The notes below the pieces were generated by a model. It searched no databases. It was given only the letters and a program-made list of their open reading frames with translations, and was not told where the DNA came from. The position numbers were made by a program, and so were the translations under genes. A stretch of 64,000 bases of DNA, taken from the NCBI RefSeq assembly GCF_022846615.1, contig NZ_AP025637.1:992001-1056000 (forward strand). Direction: 5' to 3'. This stretch comes from Roseomonas fluvialis (GTDB taxonomy: Bacteria; Pseudomonadota; Alphaproteobacteria; Acetobacterales; Acetobacteraceae). How positions within the stretch are numbered: position 1 is the stretch's first letter; every line of letters begins with the position of its first letter. Shown in pieces: positions 1-8,361 of the stretch.

Positions 1-59
1 CTTCGGGCCCGAGCGGTCGGGCGCGTGAAGCGATCTGGACAGCGGACGCCGGCGCGGCG

Positions 60-215
60 ATGACACGAATCATGAGCGACCTCACGTACCGCTGGCGCTT
101 CGGCCTGAAGATCCACCTGGTCGCCATGCTGCGCGCATCGGCAGCCGACGACGCCGCGGCAGTTCGGGCCGCCTTCGCGGAACGGGGCGAAGGCTATCGG
201 GAGCTCGACGCCTGA
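60..215 (+). CDS. Small unknown ORF or 3' end of a gene entering from the left
   Basis: The frame is open from base 3 to a TGA at 213-215. It could be the tail of a gene starting outside the window or a protein of about 51 residues from the ATG at 60 (47 from the ATG at 72). The product begins MTRIMSDLTYRWRF and ends RGEGYRELDA; I do not recognise it. Its stop overlaps the ATG of the next gene (TGATG), as in translationally coupled pairs, which favours a real coding frame. No convincing ribosome site precedes either ATG. It could be co-transcribed with the FAD oxidoreductase. Confidence 0.35.
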   Translation: MTRIMSDLTYRWRFGLKIHLVAMLRASAADDAAAVRAAFAERGEGYRELDA

Positions 216-1552
216 TGGTCGCGACACGCAGGCTCGACCTCATCGAGAGCGATGCCACGCTGCCCGAGTCGGCGGACGTGGTCGTGATCGGCGCCGGCAT
301 CATCGGCGCCTCGGCCGCCTGGCACCTGGCCAAGGCGGGGCATTCGGTCGCGCTGTTGGAAAAGGGCGTCGTCGCGGGCGAGCAGTCCAGCCGCAACTGG
401 GGCTGGTGCCGTACGCTCAACCGCGACGAGCGCGAGATCCCGCTCATGCTGCACAGCCAGCATCTGTGGGACACGTTGCCCGGCGAGATCGGCGCCGACA
501 TGGGCTTCCGCCGCAGCGGCCTGGTCTACGTGACCAAGGACCCGCAGCAGCTCGCGACCTGGCAGGCCTGGCTGGACATGGCGCAGCCCTACCAGGTGGG
601 CGCGCGCATGATCGATGCGGCCGAAGCGAAGGCGCGCACGCCCGGCAACGTGCAGGACTGGATCGGTGGCGTGGTCTCCCCGCGCGACGGGCGCGGAGAG
701 CCCGCCATGGCTGCCCCGGCGCTGGCCAAGGCGGCGCGCACGCGCGGCGTGACCCTGCACCAGGACACGGCGGTACGCGGGCTGGATACCACCGGCGGTC
801 GGATCAGCGGCGTGTTCACCGAGCGAGGGCGCATCGGCGCCCAGGCGGTGGTGCTGGCGGCGGGGGCCTGGGCGTCGATGTTCCTGCGCCGGCATGGGCT
901 GGATATGCCGCAATCCTCGGTGCACTCGACCATCTTCGCGACGACACCGGCGAAGCAGATCAGCCCCGGTCCTTTGTCGACGCCGGACTTCATCCTGACG
1001 CCGCTGCTCGATGGCGGATACCTGGTGGCGGCGAAGGCGCGCGGCCGGCTGGAGCTGACGCCGGCGGGCATCCGCTACGCACGCCAGTTCCTGCCCAGCC
1101 TGCGCAAGAACTGGAAGATGGTGGAGCTGCGCGTCGGGCGATCGTTCTTCGAAGGGCCTGACGCGCTGCACGGGCGCTGGTCGTTCGACAAGCCAACCGT
1201 GTTCGAGCGGATGCGCGTGCTGGAGGCGACGCCCAAGGCGTCGATCGTGCAGCCGGCGATCGATGCGATCGTCTCGGCCTATCCCGAACTGGCGGGCATC
1301 CAGGCGGCGCGACTCTGGGCGGGGTGGATCGATTCCACGCCGGATGCGGTGCCGGTGATCTCGAAGGTCGCTGCGCTGCCGGGCCTTGTGGTGGCGGCCG
1401 GCTTCAGCGGGCACGGCTTTGGGATCGGGCTGGGCGCGGGGCGGCTGGCGGCGGACCTGGCGGGGGATGCGCCGCCGGTGGTGGACCCGGCGGCTTTCGC
1501 GCTGGGGCGCTTCTTCGATGGCAGCGCGCTGCGGTCGCCGGTCGGGATCTGA
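215..1552 (+). CDS. FAD-dependent oxidoreductase, DAO (glycine/D-amino-acid oxidase) family
   Basis: The 445-residue product starts with a short lead and then a dinucleotide-binding motif VVIGAGIIGASAAWHL at about residues 23-38, followed by the acidic end of the second strand (LLEKG). The middle carries the DAO-family stretches SSRNWGWCR and GLVYVTKD. The C-terminal part has WAGWIDSTPDAVPVI and GFSGHGFGIG, which close the FAD site in this family. Such enzymes oxidise C-N bonds of amino or N-methylated acids in the cytoplasm or at the membrane; the substrate cannot be read from sequence. The ATG overlaps the stop of the preceding small frame. Downstream genes are on the other strand, so it probably ends its transcription unit. 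Confidence 0.9.
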   Translation: MVATRRLDLIESDATLPESADVVVIGAGIIGASAAWHLAKAGHSVALLEKGVVAGEQSSRNWGWCRTLNRDEREIPLMLHSQHLWDTLPGEIGADMGFRRSGLVYVTKDPQQLATWQAWLDMAQPYQVGARMIDAAEAKARTPGNVQDWIGGVVSPRDGRGEPAMAAPALAKAARTRGVTLHQDTAVRGLDTTGGRISGVFTERGRIGAQAVVLAAGAWASMFLRRHGLDMPQSSVHSTIFATTPAKQISPGPLSTPDFILTPLLDGGYLVAAKARGRLELTPAGIRYARQFLPSLRKNWKMVELRVGRSFFEGPDALHGRWSFDKPTVFERMRVLEATPKASIVQPAIDAIVSAYPELAGIQAARLWAGWIDSTPDAVPVISKVAALPGLVVAAGFSGHGFGIGLGAGRLAADLAGDAPPVVDPAAFALGRFFDGSALRSPVGI

Positions 1553-1880
1553 ACGGTCGCCGGGGTGGCCTGGAGCAGATCGCGACGCGATGGAACCGTC
1601 GGATCGGGTCCAGATCCTCGCGACGGTCGAAGGCCGACGCGGTGCCTCGAGCCCAGGCGAGCGGAAGGGGCTCTGAAGCCGACGGTGTGGCGCGGGTCGG
1701 AGCGGTCGAACGCCGATTCCCGCGACATTCGGTGCGGCGCCCGGCGGCCGGGCGATCATGCTGGCCGAGATTGACGCGGAGGTCGTGCATCTGGACGGGA
1801 CTGCGGCATCGCCGGTGCCCCGCGGTGTCCCCAATTTGGTGTGGTCCGGGGCCGATGTTCGCTGCAGGCCGGCGGAACGG
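1553..1880. other. Intergenic stretch, no gene seen
   Basis: About 330 bases between the oxidoreductase and the tRNA. Several open frames cross it on both strands, but all are arginine- or proline-rich translations typical of GC-rich noncoding DNA. I saw no strong hairpin or protein-like segment. Confidence 0.5.
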
Positions 1881-1957
1881 TGGTGTCCCCGGCGAGATTC
1901 GAACTCACGGCCCCAGGATTAGGAATCCTGTGCTCTATCCTGCTGAGCTACGGGGAC
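1881..1957 (-). tRNA. tRNA-Arg (anticodon CCT)
   Basis: Read on the minus strand, this folds as a complete tRNA. The 7-base acceptor arm GTCCCCG pairs with CGGGGAC. The D arm lies around TAGCTCAGCAGGATAGAGC. The anticodon arm is CAGGA-TTCCTAA-TCCTG with anticodon CCT. The T loop reads GTTCGAATC. The discriminator A and an encoded CCA (1881-1883) complete it. It decodes AGG, a rare arginine codon in GC-rich genomes. tRNA-Arg genes are common integration sites, but I see no integrase or attachment repeat beside it. Confidence 0.95.
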
Positions 1958-1982
1958 CCACCGGGGCCGGTATACCACGCGC

Positions 1983-2930
1983 TCAGCGGCGCCGGAACCG
2001 TTCCACCGCGCCCACCAGCGCCGTGCGCACGCCCGGTTCCAGCGCGGAGTGGCCGGCATCCGGCACCACCGTCAACCGCGCGCCGGGCCAGGCAGCGGCC
2101 AGTTCGAAGGCCGTCTCGGGCGGGCAGACCATGTCGTAGCGGCCCTGCACGATCTCCGCCGGAATGGCCGCCAGACGGCCAATCCGCCCGAGCAGCCCTT
2201 CCTCGGGCAGGAACAGGTCGTTGGCGAAGTAGTGTGCCTCGATCCGCGCGAGGCCCAGCGCCGTGCGGTCCTGCGCGAAGGACGCGACGGTCTCGGGCGA
2301 GGGCAGCAGGGTCGAGCACGACCCCTCGTACTGGCTCCAGGCCCGTGCGGCGGGCAGGTGCACGGCCGGGTCGGGATGGCACAGCCGCTTCAGGTAGCCG
2401 CCCAGCAGGTCGTGCCGCTCATCGGGCGGCAGGTGCTCGGCAAAGGCCGCCCAGGCATCGGGGAACACGCGCCGCAGGCCCGTGAGGAACCACTCCACCT
2501 CATCCTGGCGGCCCAGGAACACGCCGCGCAGCACGCAGCCGGTCACGCGTTCTGGATGCTCCTGCGCATAGGCCAGCGCGAGCGTGGACCCCCAGGACCC
2601 GCCGAACAGCAGCCAGCGCTCGATGCCGAGGAAGCGGCGCAGCGTCTCGATGTCCGCGACCAGGTGGGGCGTGGTATTCTCGCGCAATTCGCCGAGCGGG
2701 CGCGACCGCCCTGCGCCGCGCTGATCGAAAATCACAACCCGCCAATGCCCGGGGTCGAAGAAGCGACGGTGCACCGCGCCGGCCCCGGCACCCGGCCCGC
2801 CATGGAGGAACAGCACCGGCTGGCCGCGCGGATTGCCGACCTGCTCCCAATACATGACATGCCCGCCCGACAGCGGCAGCAGGCCGGTCTCATAGGGTGC
2901 GATATCGGGAAAAAGGTCGCCGCGGGGCAT
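1983..2930 (-). CDS. pip: Proline iminopeptidase
   Basis: This 315-residue alpha/beta hydrolase (peptidase family S33) removes N-terminal proline from peptides in the cytoplasm. The oxyanion region HGGPG lies near residues 43-47. The nucleophile elbow is GGSWGS with Ser112. FDQRGAGRS follows the first strand as in characterised enzymes. The late motifs GRYDMVCP (acid) and DAGHS (histidine) complete the triad. The length matches the family. It lies 25 bases upstream of the tRNA in the same direction and is probably monocistronic. Confidence 0.95.
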   Translation of the reverse strand: MPRGDLFPDIAPYETGLLPLSGGHVMYWEQVGNPRGQPVLFLHGGPGAGAGAVHRRFFDPGHWRVVIFDQRGAGRSRPLGELRENTTPHLVADIETLRRFLGIERWLLFGGSWGSTLALAYAQEHPERVTGCVLRGVFLGRQDEVEWFLTGLRRVFPDAWAAFAEHLPPDERHDLLGGYLKRLCHPDPAVHLPAARAWSQYEGSCSTLLPSPETVASFAQDRTALGLARIEAHYFANDLFLPEEGLLGRIGRLAAIPAEIVQGRYDMVCPPETAFELAAAWPGARLTVVPDAGHSALEPGVRTALVGAVERFRRR

Positions 2931-3025
2931 GCGGGATCATGTGCCCAACCGTGCCCGGCGACGCAATGGGCTGCACCGCCGTCGCGATTCCGGCCCGGCG
3001 ATTTCTGGTCTAGGATGACAGCTTC

Positions 3026-3775
3026 ATGGCCGAGACGCCCTCCACATCGTCGCGTTCCGGCGCCGCCGGGCATGTCGCCTGCGGCGTGTGCGGTCGCGAG
3101 AGCCGTCAGCCGCCGTTCCGCCCGCCGCCGCCCGAACAGGCGCCCGACCTGGATCTGCGGCCGGGCGAACCTGTCCGCTCGACCATGGCGCGCTGGCTGC
3201 AGCAATGCCCGCATTGCGGCTATGCCGCGCCGTCGATCGCGAAGGCGCATCCGGCCGCTGCCGCCGCTGTCTCCGCCGCCCCCTTCCGCGCGCTGATCGC
3301 CGATGCCACGCACCCGCCTCTGGCGCGCCGCTTCCTCGCCTGGGCGCATGTTCTCGAGGAAACTGGCGCGCTGCATGCTGCCGCCGAGGCGACGCTGCAG
3401 GCCGCCTGGGTGGCCGACGACACCGGCAAGCCCGACCTGTCGCGATCCTTCCGGCAGGAGGCGGTTGCGCTGTGGCGGTCCGGCCCGCCGCTCGACGCCG
3501 AGCAGACGGTGCGGGTGGTCGATGCGCTGCGCCGCGCCGAGGCCTGGGAGGATGCGGAGGCCACCGCCGCCGAGCTTGCCCGCCTGTCGCCGCCCGAGGC
3601 GGTCGGCCAGGTCATCGCGCTGGAACGCCGGCTGGTGGCCGCGCAAGATGCCGGGCGGCACACGGTGGCGAGCGCACTGCCGCCGCCCTCGCGCCGCCCG
3701 CACGCGACGCATCAGCGGCGCGACATCGCCGGCGGCGGATTCATCGCCTGGCTGCGGCGGCTGTTCGGGCGCTGA
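3026..3775 (+). CDS. Zinc-ribbon hypothetical protein (DUF2225-like)
   Basis: The 249-residue product has two Cys pairs near the N-terminus, CGVC (about 19-22) and CPHCGYAAP (about 61-69), spaced as in a zinc ribbon. A helical region rich in alanine and charged residues follows (about 90-215), reminiscent of tetratricopeptide-type helices, then a basic, hydrophobic tail ending WLRRLFGR. The Cys layout with CPHCGYAA resembles DUF2225 proteins of unknown role; this is a weak family match by eye. It is transcribed away from pip. No partner gene suggests a function. Confidence 0.7.
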   Translation: MAETPSTSSRSGAAGHVACGVCGRESRQPPFRPPPPEQAPDLDLRPGEPVRSTMARWLQQCPHCGYAAPSIAKAHPAAAAAVSAAPFRALIADATHPPLARRFLAWAHVLEETGALHAAAEATLQAAWVADDTGKPDLSRSFRQEAVALWRSGPPLDAEQTVRVVDALRRAEAWEDAEATAAELARLSPPEAVGQVIALERRLVAAQDAGRHTVASALPPPSRRPHATHQRRDIAGGGFIAWLRRLFGR

Positions 3776-4113
3776 TCCGGCGGGCGGAATCCTAAGGCGG
3801 CGGCGTGGCCTGACCGGTCTGCCGGCGCGCGGCGTCTCCACGGATCGGCGCCGCACGACGCCGAACGCACGGTAGGTGTCGGGGCGTCCCGCCTGCCTTC
3901 TCAAGGGGCGGGCCGTGCGAGCGCCGCTGTCTGCCGACGCCTTGCCGGGCGCCACGCATGGGTCGGGACAGGCGGTGCGGCGGCCGGGGTGCGTCGTAAT
4001 CCGGCATCGTCCCGCGGTGCCGGCCTGGTGCGGGACCAGCCCTGGGCCGCCTGACCGGAACGCGCGCCAAGGACGTTTCCGCGCGCGAATGCAAGCGGCG
4101 GCGGCTCCAGGCC
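3776..4113. other. Intergenic stretch upstream of the zinc operon, no gene seen
   Basis: Roughly 340 bases without a credible gene. Open frames on both strands give low-complexity Arg/Pro/Ala translations. The only recognisable signals are at its right end, where the promoter and Zur-like box begin. Confidence 0.5.
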
Positions 4114-4142
4114 TTGCCAGCCGCGGTCGGTCTTCGTAGCGT
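4114..4142 (+). promoter_or_regulatory. Possible promoter of the zinc-uptake operon
   Basis: TTGCCA at 4114-4119 and TAGCGT at 4137-4142 are separated by 17 bases, a weak but well-spaced sigma-70-type pair. The Zur-like box starts inside the -10 element, so a bound repressor would block RNA polymerase. No experimental start site is known. Confidence 0.35.
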
Positions 4143-4153
4143 TATGGTATAAC
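4141..4153 (+). promoter_or_regulatory. Zur-like operator
   Basis: The palindromic core GTTATGGTATAAC differs at one defined position from the gammaproteobacterial Zur consensus core GTTATANTATAAC and is followed by AT, as in that consensus. It ends 18 bases before the start codon of a ZnuA-type zinc-binding protein, where a zinc-responsive repressor is expected. In a region this GC-rich, such an AT-rich palindrome stands out. Another Fur-family member (Fur, Mur) is possible but less likely given the gene downstream. Confidence 0.75.
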
Positions 4154-4171
4154 ATCCCACGAGTAATCGCC

Positions 4172-5119
4172 GTGAACCGTCGCACCCTCCTCGCCCTGCC
4201 GGCGCTGCTGCCGGCCGGCCGCGCCCTTGCCCAGGCCGCGCCGATGCCCGTCGTCGCGTCCTTCTCCCTCCTCGGCGACATGACCGCGCGCATCGGCGGC
4301 GATCGCATCGCGTTGCGCGTCATCGCCGGGCCCGATGTGGATTCGCACGGCTTCCAGCCACGCCCGTCCGATGTCGCGGCGCTGCGCGATGCCCGCGTGG
4401 TGGTGCGCAACGGCCTCGGCTTCGATGGCTGGATGGATCGGCTGGTGCGCTCGGCCGGCTTCCGCGGCCAGGTCGCGACCACCACCGACGGCATTACCCC
4501 GCGCAGCATGGCCGCGCATGCGCACAACCATGCGCATGGCGGCGCCGAGCGGCGGCAGGGCCACAGCGTCGGCCCGCGCACCGTGCCCGACCCGCATGCC
4601 TGGCAGGACCTGCGCCTCGGGCAGATCTATGTGCGCAACATCGCGGGCGGGCTGGCCGCCGCCGATCCCGGCGGCGAGGCGCTGTACCGCGCCAATGCCG
4701 AGGCCTTCGCCGCGCGTCTCGCGACCCTCGACGCCTGGGTGCGCGCGCAGGTGGCCGCGGTGCCGGAGCCGCGCCGCGTCGTCGTCACCAGCCACGACGC
4801 CTTCGGCTATTTCGGCGCGGCCTACGGTATCCGCTTCCTCGCGCCGCAGGGTGTTTCGACTGAATCCGAACCCTCGGCCGCCGAGGTGGCGCGGCTGATC
4901 CGCCAGATCCGCGACCAGCGCATCACCGCGGTGTTCATGGAGAACATGGCCAACCCCGCGACGCTGCGCCGTGTCGCGGCCGAGGCGGGTGTGGCCGTCG
5001 GCGGGCGGCTCTATGCCGACGCACTGTCGGGCCCTAGCGGCCCGGCGCCGGATTACGAGGCGATGTTCCGCCATAATGTGGGCCTGCTGGTGCCCGCCAT
5101 GCGCGGCGGTGCGGCGTGA
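4172..5119 (+). CDS. znuA: Zinc ABC transporter periplasmic binding protein, ZnuA type
   Basis: The 315-residue protein has a Tat/Sec-like leader (MNRRTLLALPALLPAGRALA) and is predicted periplasmic. It belongs to the cluster 9 (ZnuA/MntA) metal-binding proteins. Likely ligands are His59 (DVDSHGFQP), His142 (PDPHAW), His208 (TSHDAFGYF) and Asp283. A His-rich loop at about 116-131 (AHAHNHAHGG) is the mark of zinc rather than manganese binders. The start is GTG at 4172, just after the Zur-like box. The permease and ATPase genes (znuB, znuC) are not in the window, so it must work with proteins encoded elsewhere. Its stop overlaps the next gene's GTG. Confidence 0.9.
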   Translation: MNRRTLLALPALLPAGRALAQAAPMPVVASFSLLGDMTARIGGDRIALRVIAGPDVDSHGFQPRPSDVAALRDARVVVRNGLGFDGWMDRLVRSAGFRGQVATTTDGITPRSMAAHAHNHAHGGAERRQGHSVGPRTVPDPHAWQDLRLGQIYVRNIAGGLAAADPGGEALYRANAEAFAARLATLDAWVRAQVAAVPEPRRVVVTSHDAFGYFGAAYGIRFLAPQGVSTESEPSAAEVARLIRQIRDQRITAVFMENMANPATLRRVAAEAGVAVGGRLYADALSGPSGPAPDYEAMFRHNVGLLVPAMRGGAA

Positions 5120-6333
5120 GTCGCGCGCTGGTCGCCGCAGCGATCATCGCGGCGGCGCTGCCGGCTTCCGCGCAGGAGGTCCGCTTCCCGCAGGTCAACG
5201 CCGAGATCGACATGAGCATGATCGGCGTCGGCACCACCCGCGCAACCAATCCGGCGCAACGCGGCACCAGCGTCTTCCTGTTCGGCGAGGTCGCGATGGG
5301 CCTGTCGCTGACCGAGAATTTCTCGATCCAGGGCGTGCTCGCCACCGAGCCGATCGGGGAGGGTGATTCCACCGGCGGCTTCCCCAATGACGGCGTCATC
5401 GGCTTCCGCCGCCAGGCGCTGTTCATCGAACAGCTCTATGCGCAGTGGAAGCCGGACCAGGCACTGACGCTGCAAGGCGGCATCCTGGTCGCACCGTTCG
5501 GCCGCGGCTACCACGACTTCCCCGGCATCCTCGCCAGTGTGCGCGCGCACGAGGTCTACCTGGTGGACCAGTCGCTTGGCGCGGCAGGCACCTGGACCTA
5601 CGTCGATGATCCGCGCTTCGGAACGCACGACGTGTCGGCGGCCATCTTCACGCTCGACCGCACTTTCCTGACCGGGACGTATCTCACGCCACGGCGCTGC
5701 TGTTCGGAACGCTACGAGCGCTACAACCGCAATACGGTCGCGCAGGGCGGGCCGGGCAACAACGGCACCTTCAACAACTTCGCCGTGGCGCTGGATGGCG
5801 ACCAGATCCCGTTCCTGCCGGGCTTCTCCTACCACCTGGCCGTCATCTCGCAGGCGCCGGGGTCGGACGGGACGGCGCGCGAATGGCGCTATGCTGCGGG
5901 GCTGCGCTACGAGCACCGCTGGAATGCCACGCAGTCCACGCTGGTCTTTGCCGAGGGCGTCCAGTTCCGCAACGCCGGCGGACGCCCGCGCGTCGAGGTC
6001 GAGACGCTGTCGGCCGACCCTGAGACGGGCGAGGAGGTGTCCGCCACCGCGGAGACGACGCTCAGCGAACGCCTGACCTTCACCACGCTTGGCGTGCAGC
6101 ATCGCATCGGGCGCTGGCGCGGCACGCTCGCGTGGCAGCAGCTGCGCCAGAAGCGCAGCATCGACCCCGTGCCCGGACAGGACTGGTTCGAGGGATCGAT
6201 CGGGCGCGAACTCGGCTCCGGCTTCAGCCTGGATGTCGGCTACCAGTACGCGCGCATCATCGACGAGGAAACCGGCCAGCGCGGCACGTCCCATGCGGTG
6301 CTGGCGCGGCTGCGATACACCGGCGGCCTCTGA
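5116..6333 (+). CDS. Predicted outer-membrane beta-barrel, co-transcribed with znuA
   Basis: The 405-residue product has a signal peptide (AAAIIAAALPASAQ) and a long series of amphipathic strands rich in aromatic and Gly residues, ending in a short strand (AVLARLRYTGGL), as in outer-membrane porins. It begins with GTG overlapping the znuA stop by four bases (GTGA), so it shares the Zur-like box. An adjacent Cys pair (RRCCSER) sits at about residues 194-197. No TonB box or plug domain is visible. I infer a channel or receptor that brings zinc or a zinc complex across the outer membrane; the family was not identified with certainty. Confidence 0.75.
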   Translation: MSRALVAAAIIAAALPASAQEVRFPQVNAEIDMSMIGVGTTRATNPAQRGTSVFLFGEVAMGLSLTENFSIQGVLATEPIGEGDSTGGFPNDGVIGFRRQALFIEQLYAQWKPDQALTLQGGILVAPFGRGYHDFPGILASVRAHEVYLVDQSLGAAGTWTYVDDPRFGTHDVSAAIFTLDRTFLTGTYLTPRRCCSERYERYNRNTVAQGGPGNNGTFNNFAVALDGDQIPFLPGFSYHLAVISQAPGSDGTAREWRYAAGLRYEHRWNATQSTLVFAEGVQFRNAGGRPRVEVETLSADPETGEEVSATAETTLSERLTFTTLGVQHRIGRWRGTLAWQQLRQKRSIDPVPGQDWFEGSIGRELGSGFSLDVGYQYARIIDEETGQRGTSHAVLARLRYTGGL

Positions 6334-6353
6334 TCCGTGCCACCCTGCGGCGC

Positions 6354-7055
6354 ATGACGCCGCAGTTTCCGCCCCACTGGCTGCACCCTGGAACCGTCGC
6401 GCAGGCCCGCGCGGCGCAGGCCGAGATGGCGGCGCGCATCGTCGCGCACGACGACCTGCCGCCACGCCCCTGGCGGCTCGGCGCGGCCGATGTGTCGAAC
6501 ACGCGCTTCGACCCGCTCCGGCGTGTGCACGCTGCGATCGTGACGATCGATGCCGCTGGGGCGGTCGTCGCGCAGGCCGACGAAAGCCGTGTGGGGGACT
6601 TCCCCTATGTGCCGGGCTACCTCGGTTTCCGCGAGGTCCCGGCGCTGGCGGCGGCCTGGGCGCGGCTCGACCCGAAGCCGGACCTGCTGCTGGTGGACGG
6701 GCAGGGCCTTGCGCACCCGCGCGGCCTCGGCACTGCGTGCCACCTCGGCCTGGTGCTGGGTGTGCCGACCATCGGCGTCGCGAAGTCGCTGCTGGTCGGG
6801 ACCACCGAGCCCGGCCCGGCGGTCGGGGATGTCGCACCGATCCTGTGGAAGGGCGCGCATATCGGCACGGCGCTGCGCACGCGGCATGGCGCCGGCCCGG
6901 TGTATGTCTCGGTGGGCCACCGCGTCGGGCTGGACACGGCGGTGGCGGTGGTGCGCGCCGCCTGCGACGGGCGGCGGCTGCCGCTGCCGATCCGCGCCGC
7001 GCATGCGGCGGCGAATGCGGTGCGGCGCGCGCAGGAGGCAGCGCGCGCGACGTGA
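6354..7055 (+). CDS. nfi: Endonuclease V (deoxyinosine 3' endonuclease)
   Basis: The 233-residue product cleaves DNA one base 3' of deoxyinosine during repair of deaminated adenine. Catalytic residues align by eye: Asp46 in GAADVS, Glu94 in YVPGYLGFREVP, Asp115 in VDGQG, and His121 in AHPRGLG, followed by HLGLVLGVPTIGVAKS. The ATG at 6354 was chosen because residues upstream in the same frame are an unrelated Arg-rich translation overlapping the barrel gene. It follows that gene by 20 bases and may be the last gene of the unit. Confidence 0.95.
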   Translation: MTPQFPPHWLHPGTVAQARAAQAEMAARIVAHDDLPPRPWRLGAADVSNTRFDPLRRVHAAIVTIDAAGAVVAQADESRVGDFPYVPGYLGFREVPALAAAWARLDPKPDLLLVDGQGLAHPRGLGTACHLGLVLGVPTIGVAKSLLVGTTEPGPAVGDVAPILWKGAHIGTALRTRHGAGPVYVSVGHRVGLDTAVAVVRAACDGRRLPLPIRAAHAAANAVRRAQEAARAT

Positions 7056-7075
7056 CGCGCGCGGGCGTTTCGGCG

Positions 7076-8296
7076 CTACCGCACCAGCGGGCAGCCGCCC
7101 TCGGCGAGTGGGCGATAGGCTTCGTTGCCAGGGATGGTCTGCACCACCTCCAGCAGGTCCCATTCGCCGCGCGCCTGGGCAGGCTGCTTCGCCTTCATGA
7201 GGTACATGTCGCGGATCACGCGGCCGTCGACGCGCAGGCTGCCGTTGGTCGTCATGAAGTCGTTGATCGGTGTCTCGCGCATCTTGGCCATGACGGGTGC
7301 GGCGGCATCGGTGCCGGCCGCCTGGATGGCCTTCAGGTAGTGCGTGACGGCGCCCCACATGCTCGCCTGGAACATGGTCGGCGGGCGGCCATGGATGCGC
7401 GCGAAGCGGTTGGAGAAGGCGCGCGTCTGGTCGTTCTGGTCCCAGTAGTAGGCCTCGGTGAAGACCATGCCCTGCGCGGTATCCAGGCCGATCGCCTTGA
7501 CGTTGGTCAGCAGGCACAGCAGCGCTGCGGGCTGGATGCCACGGCGCGACAGCCCGAATTCGCCCATCTGCTTCACGATGTTGATGAAGTCGGTGCCCGC
7601 CGCCGCGATGCCCACCACGTTGGCGCCCGACCCCGCCGCGCGCACCAGGTGCGACGAATAGTCGGTCTCGCCCAGCGGCGCGCGCGAACTGCCGACCACC
7701 TGCCCGCCGAGGCCACGCAGTGCGGCAGTGGCATTGGCTTCCAGCGAATGGCCGAAGGCGTAGTCGGAGGTGATGAAGTACCAGCGCCGCCCGCCGCCCG
7801 CCATCACCGCACCGACGGTCCCGCGCGACAGCGCGTAGTTGTCGTAGGTCCAGTGCACGCCGAAGGGCGAACAGCCCGGGCCGGTCAGGTCGGTGGTACC
7901 GGCGGCGATCACCACGTCGATCTTCTGCTTCTCCCGCGCCAGGTTCTGCACCGCCAGCGCCACGGCCGAATTGCCCAGGCCGAAGATGGCGTCCACCCGT
8001 TCCTGGTCGTACCAGCGCCGCGCCACCGCGAGCCCGACATCGGCACGGTTCTGCAGGTCGCCGTAGACCAGTTCGATCGGCGCGCCGTTCACGCGCCCGC
8101 CGAAATCCTCGATCGCCATGCGGGCGGACACCACGTCCCCCATGCCCTGCTGGTCGGCAAACACGCCCGACATGTCGTCGAGCACGCCGATCTTGACCAC
8201 GCCGTCCGAGATGCCCGATTGCGCGCGCCCCTCGGACGGGCGGATGGCGGTGAGCGGCAGCGCGACGGCGCCGCCGAGCAGGGTCCTGCGGTTCAT
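7076..8296 (-). CDS. Branched-chain amino-acid-type ABC transporter substrate-binding protein
   Basis: The 406-residue type I periplasmic binding protein has a twin-arginine-like leader (MNRRTLLGGAVALPLTAI) followed by GVVKIGVLDDMSGVFADQQG, the standard opening of LivJ-type proteins. The body contains YFITSDYAFGHSLEANA and the closing GEWDLLEVVQTIPG. It likely captures a small carboxylate or amino-acid-like ligand; the specificity is unknown. The start is supported by GGAGGAAG eight bases upstream. No permease or ATPase gene is nearby. Another binding-protein gene lies 65 bases upstream in the same direction. Confidence 0.9.
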   Translation of the reverse strand: MNRRTLLGGAVALPLTAIRPSEGRAQSGISDGVVKIGVLDDMSGVFADQQGMGDVVSARMAIEDFGGRVNGAPIELVYGDLQNRADVGLAVARRWYDQERVDAIFGLGNSAVALAVQNLAREKQKIDVVIAAGTTDLTGPGCSPFGVHWTYDNYALSRGTVGAVMAGGGRRWYFITSDYAFGHSLEANATAALRGLGGQVVGSSRAPLGETDYSSHLVRAAGSGANVVGIAAAGTDFINIVKQMGEFGLSRRGIQPAALLCLLTNVKAIGLDTAQGMVFTEAYYWDQNDQTRAFSNRFARIHGRPPTMFQASMWGAVTHYLKAIQAAGTDAAAPVMAKMRETPINDFMTTNGSLRVDGRVIRDMYLMKAKQPAQARGEWDLLEVVQTIPGNEAYRPLAEGGCPLVR

Positions 8297-8361
8297 GAGG
8301 CTTCCTCCGGTTGGTCGTTCTTGGGCGGCATCATGCCATGCGCAGCGGCGCCGACCAGGGG

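Noticed and set aside
1881..1957. tRNA-Arg as an integration site of a mobile element
   Set aside because: No integrase gene, no repeat of the tRNA 3' end nearby and ordinary chromosomal genes on both sides.
3792..4160. Minus-strand open frame upstream of znuA
   Set aside because: Arg/Pro-rich translation without ribosome site, and it would run across the Zur-like box.
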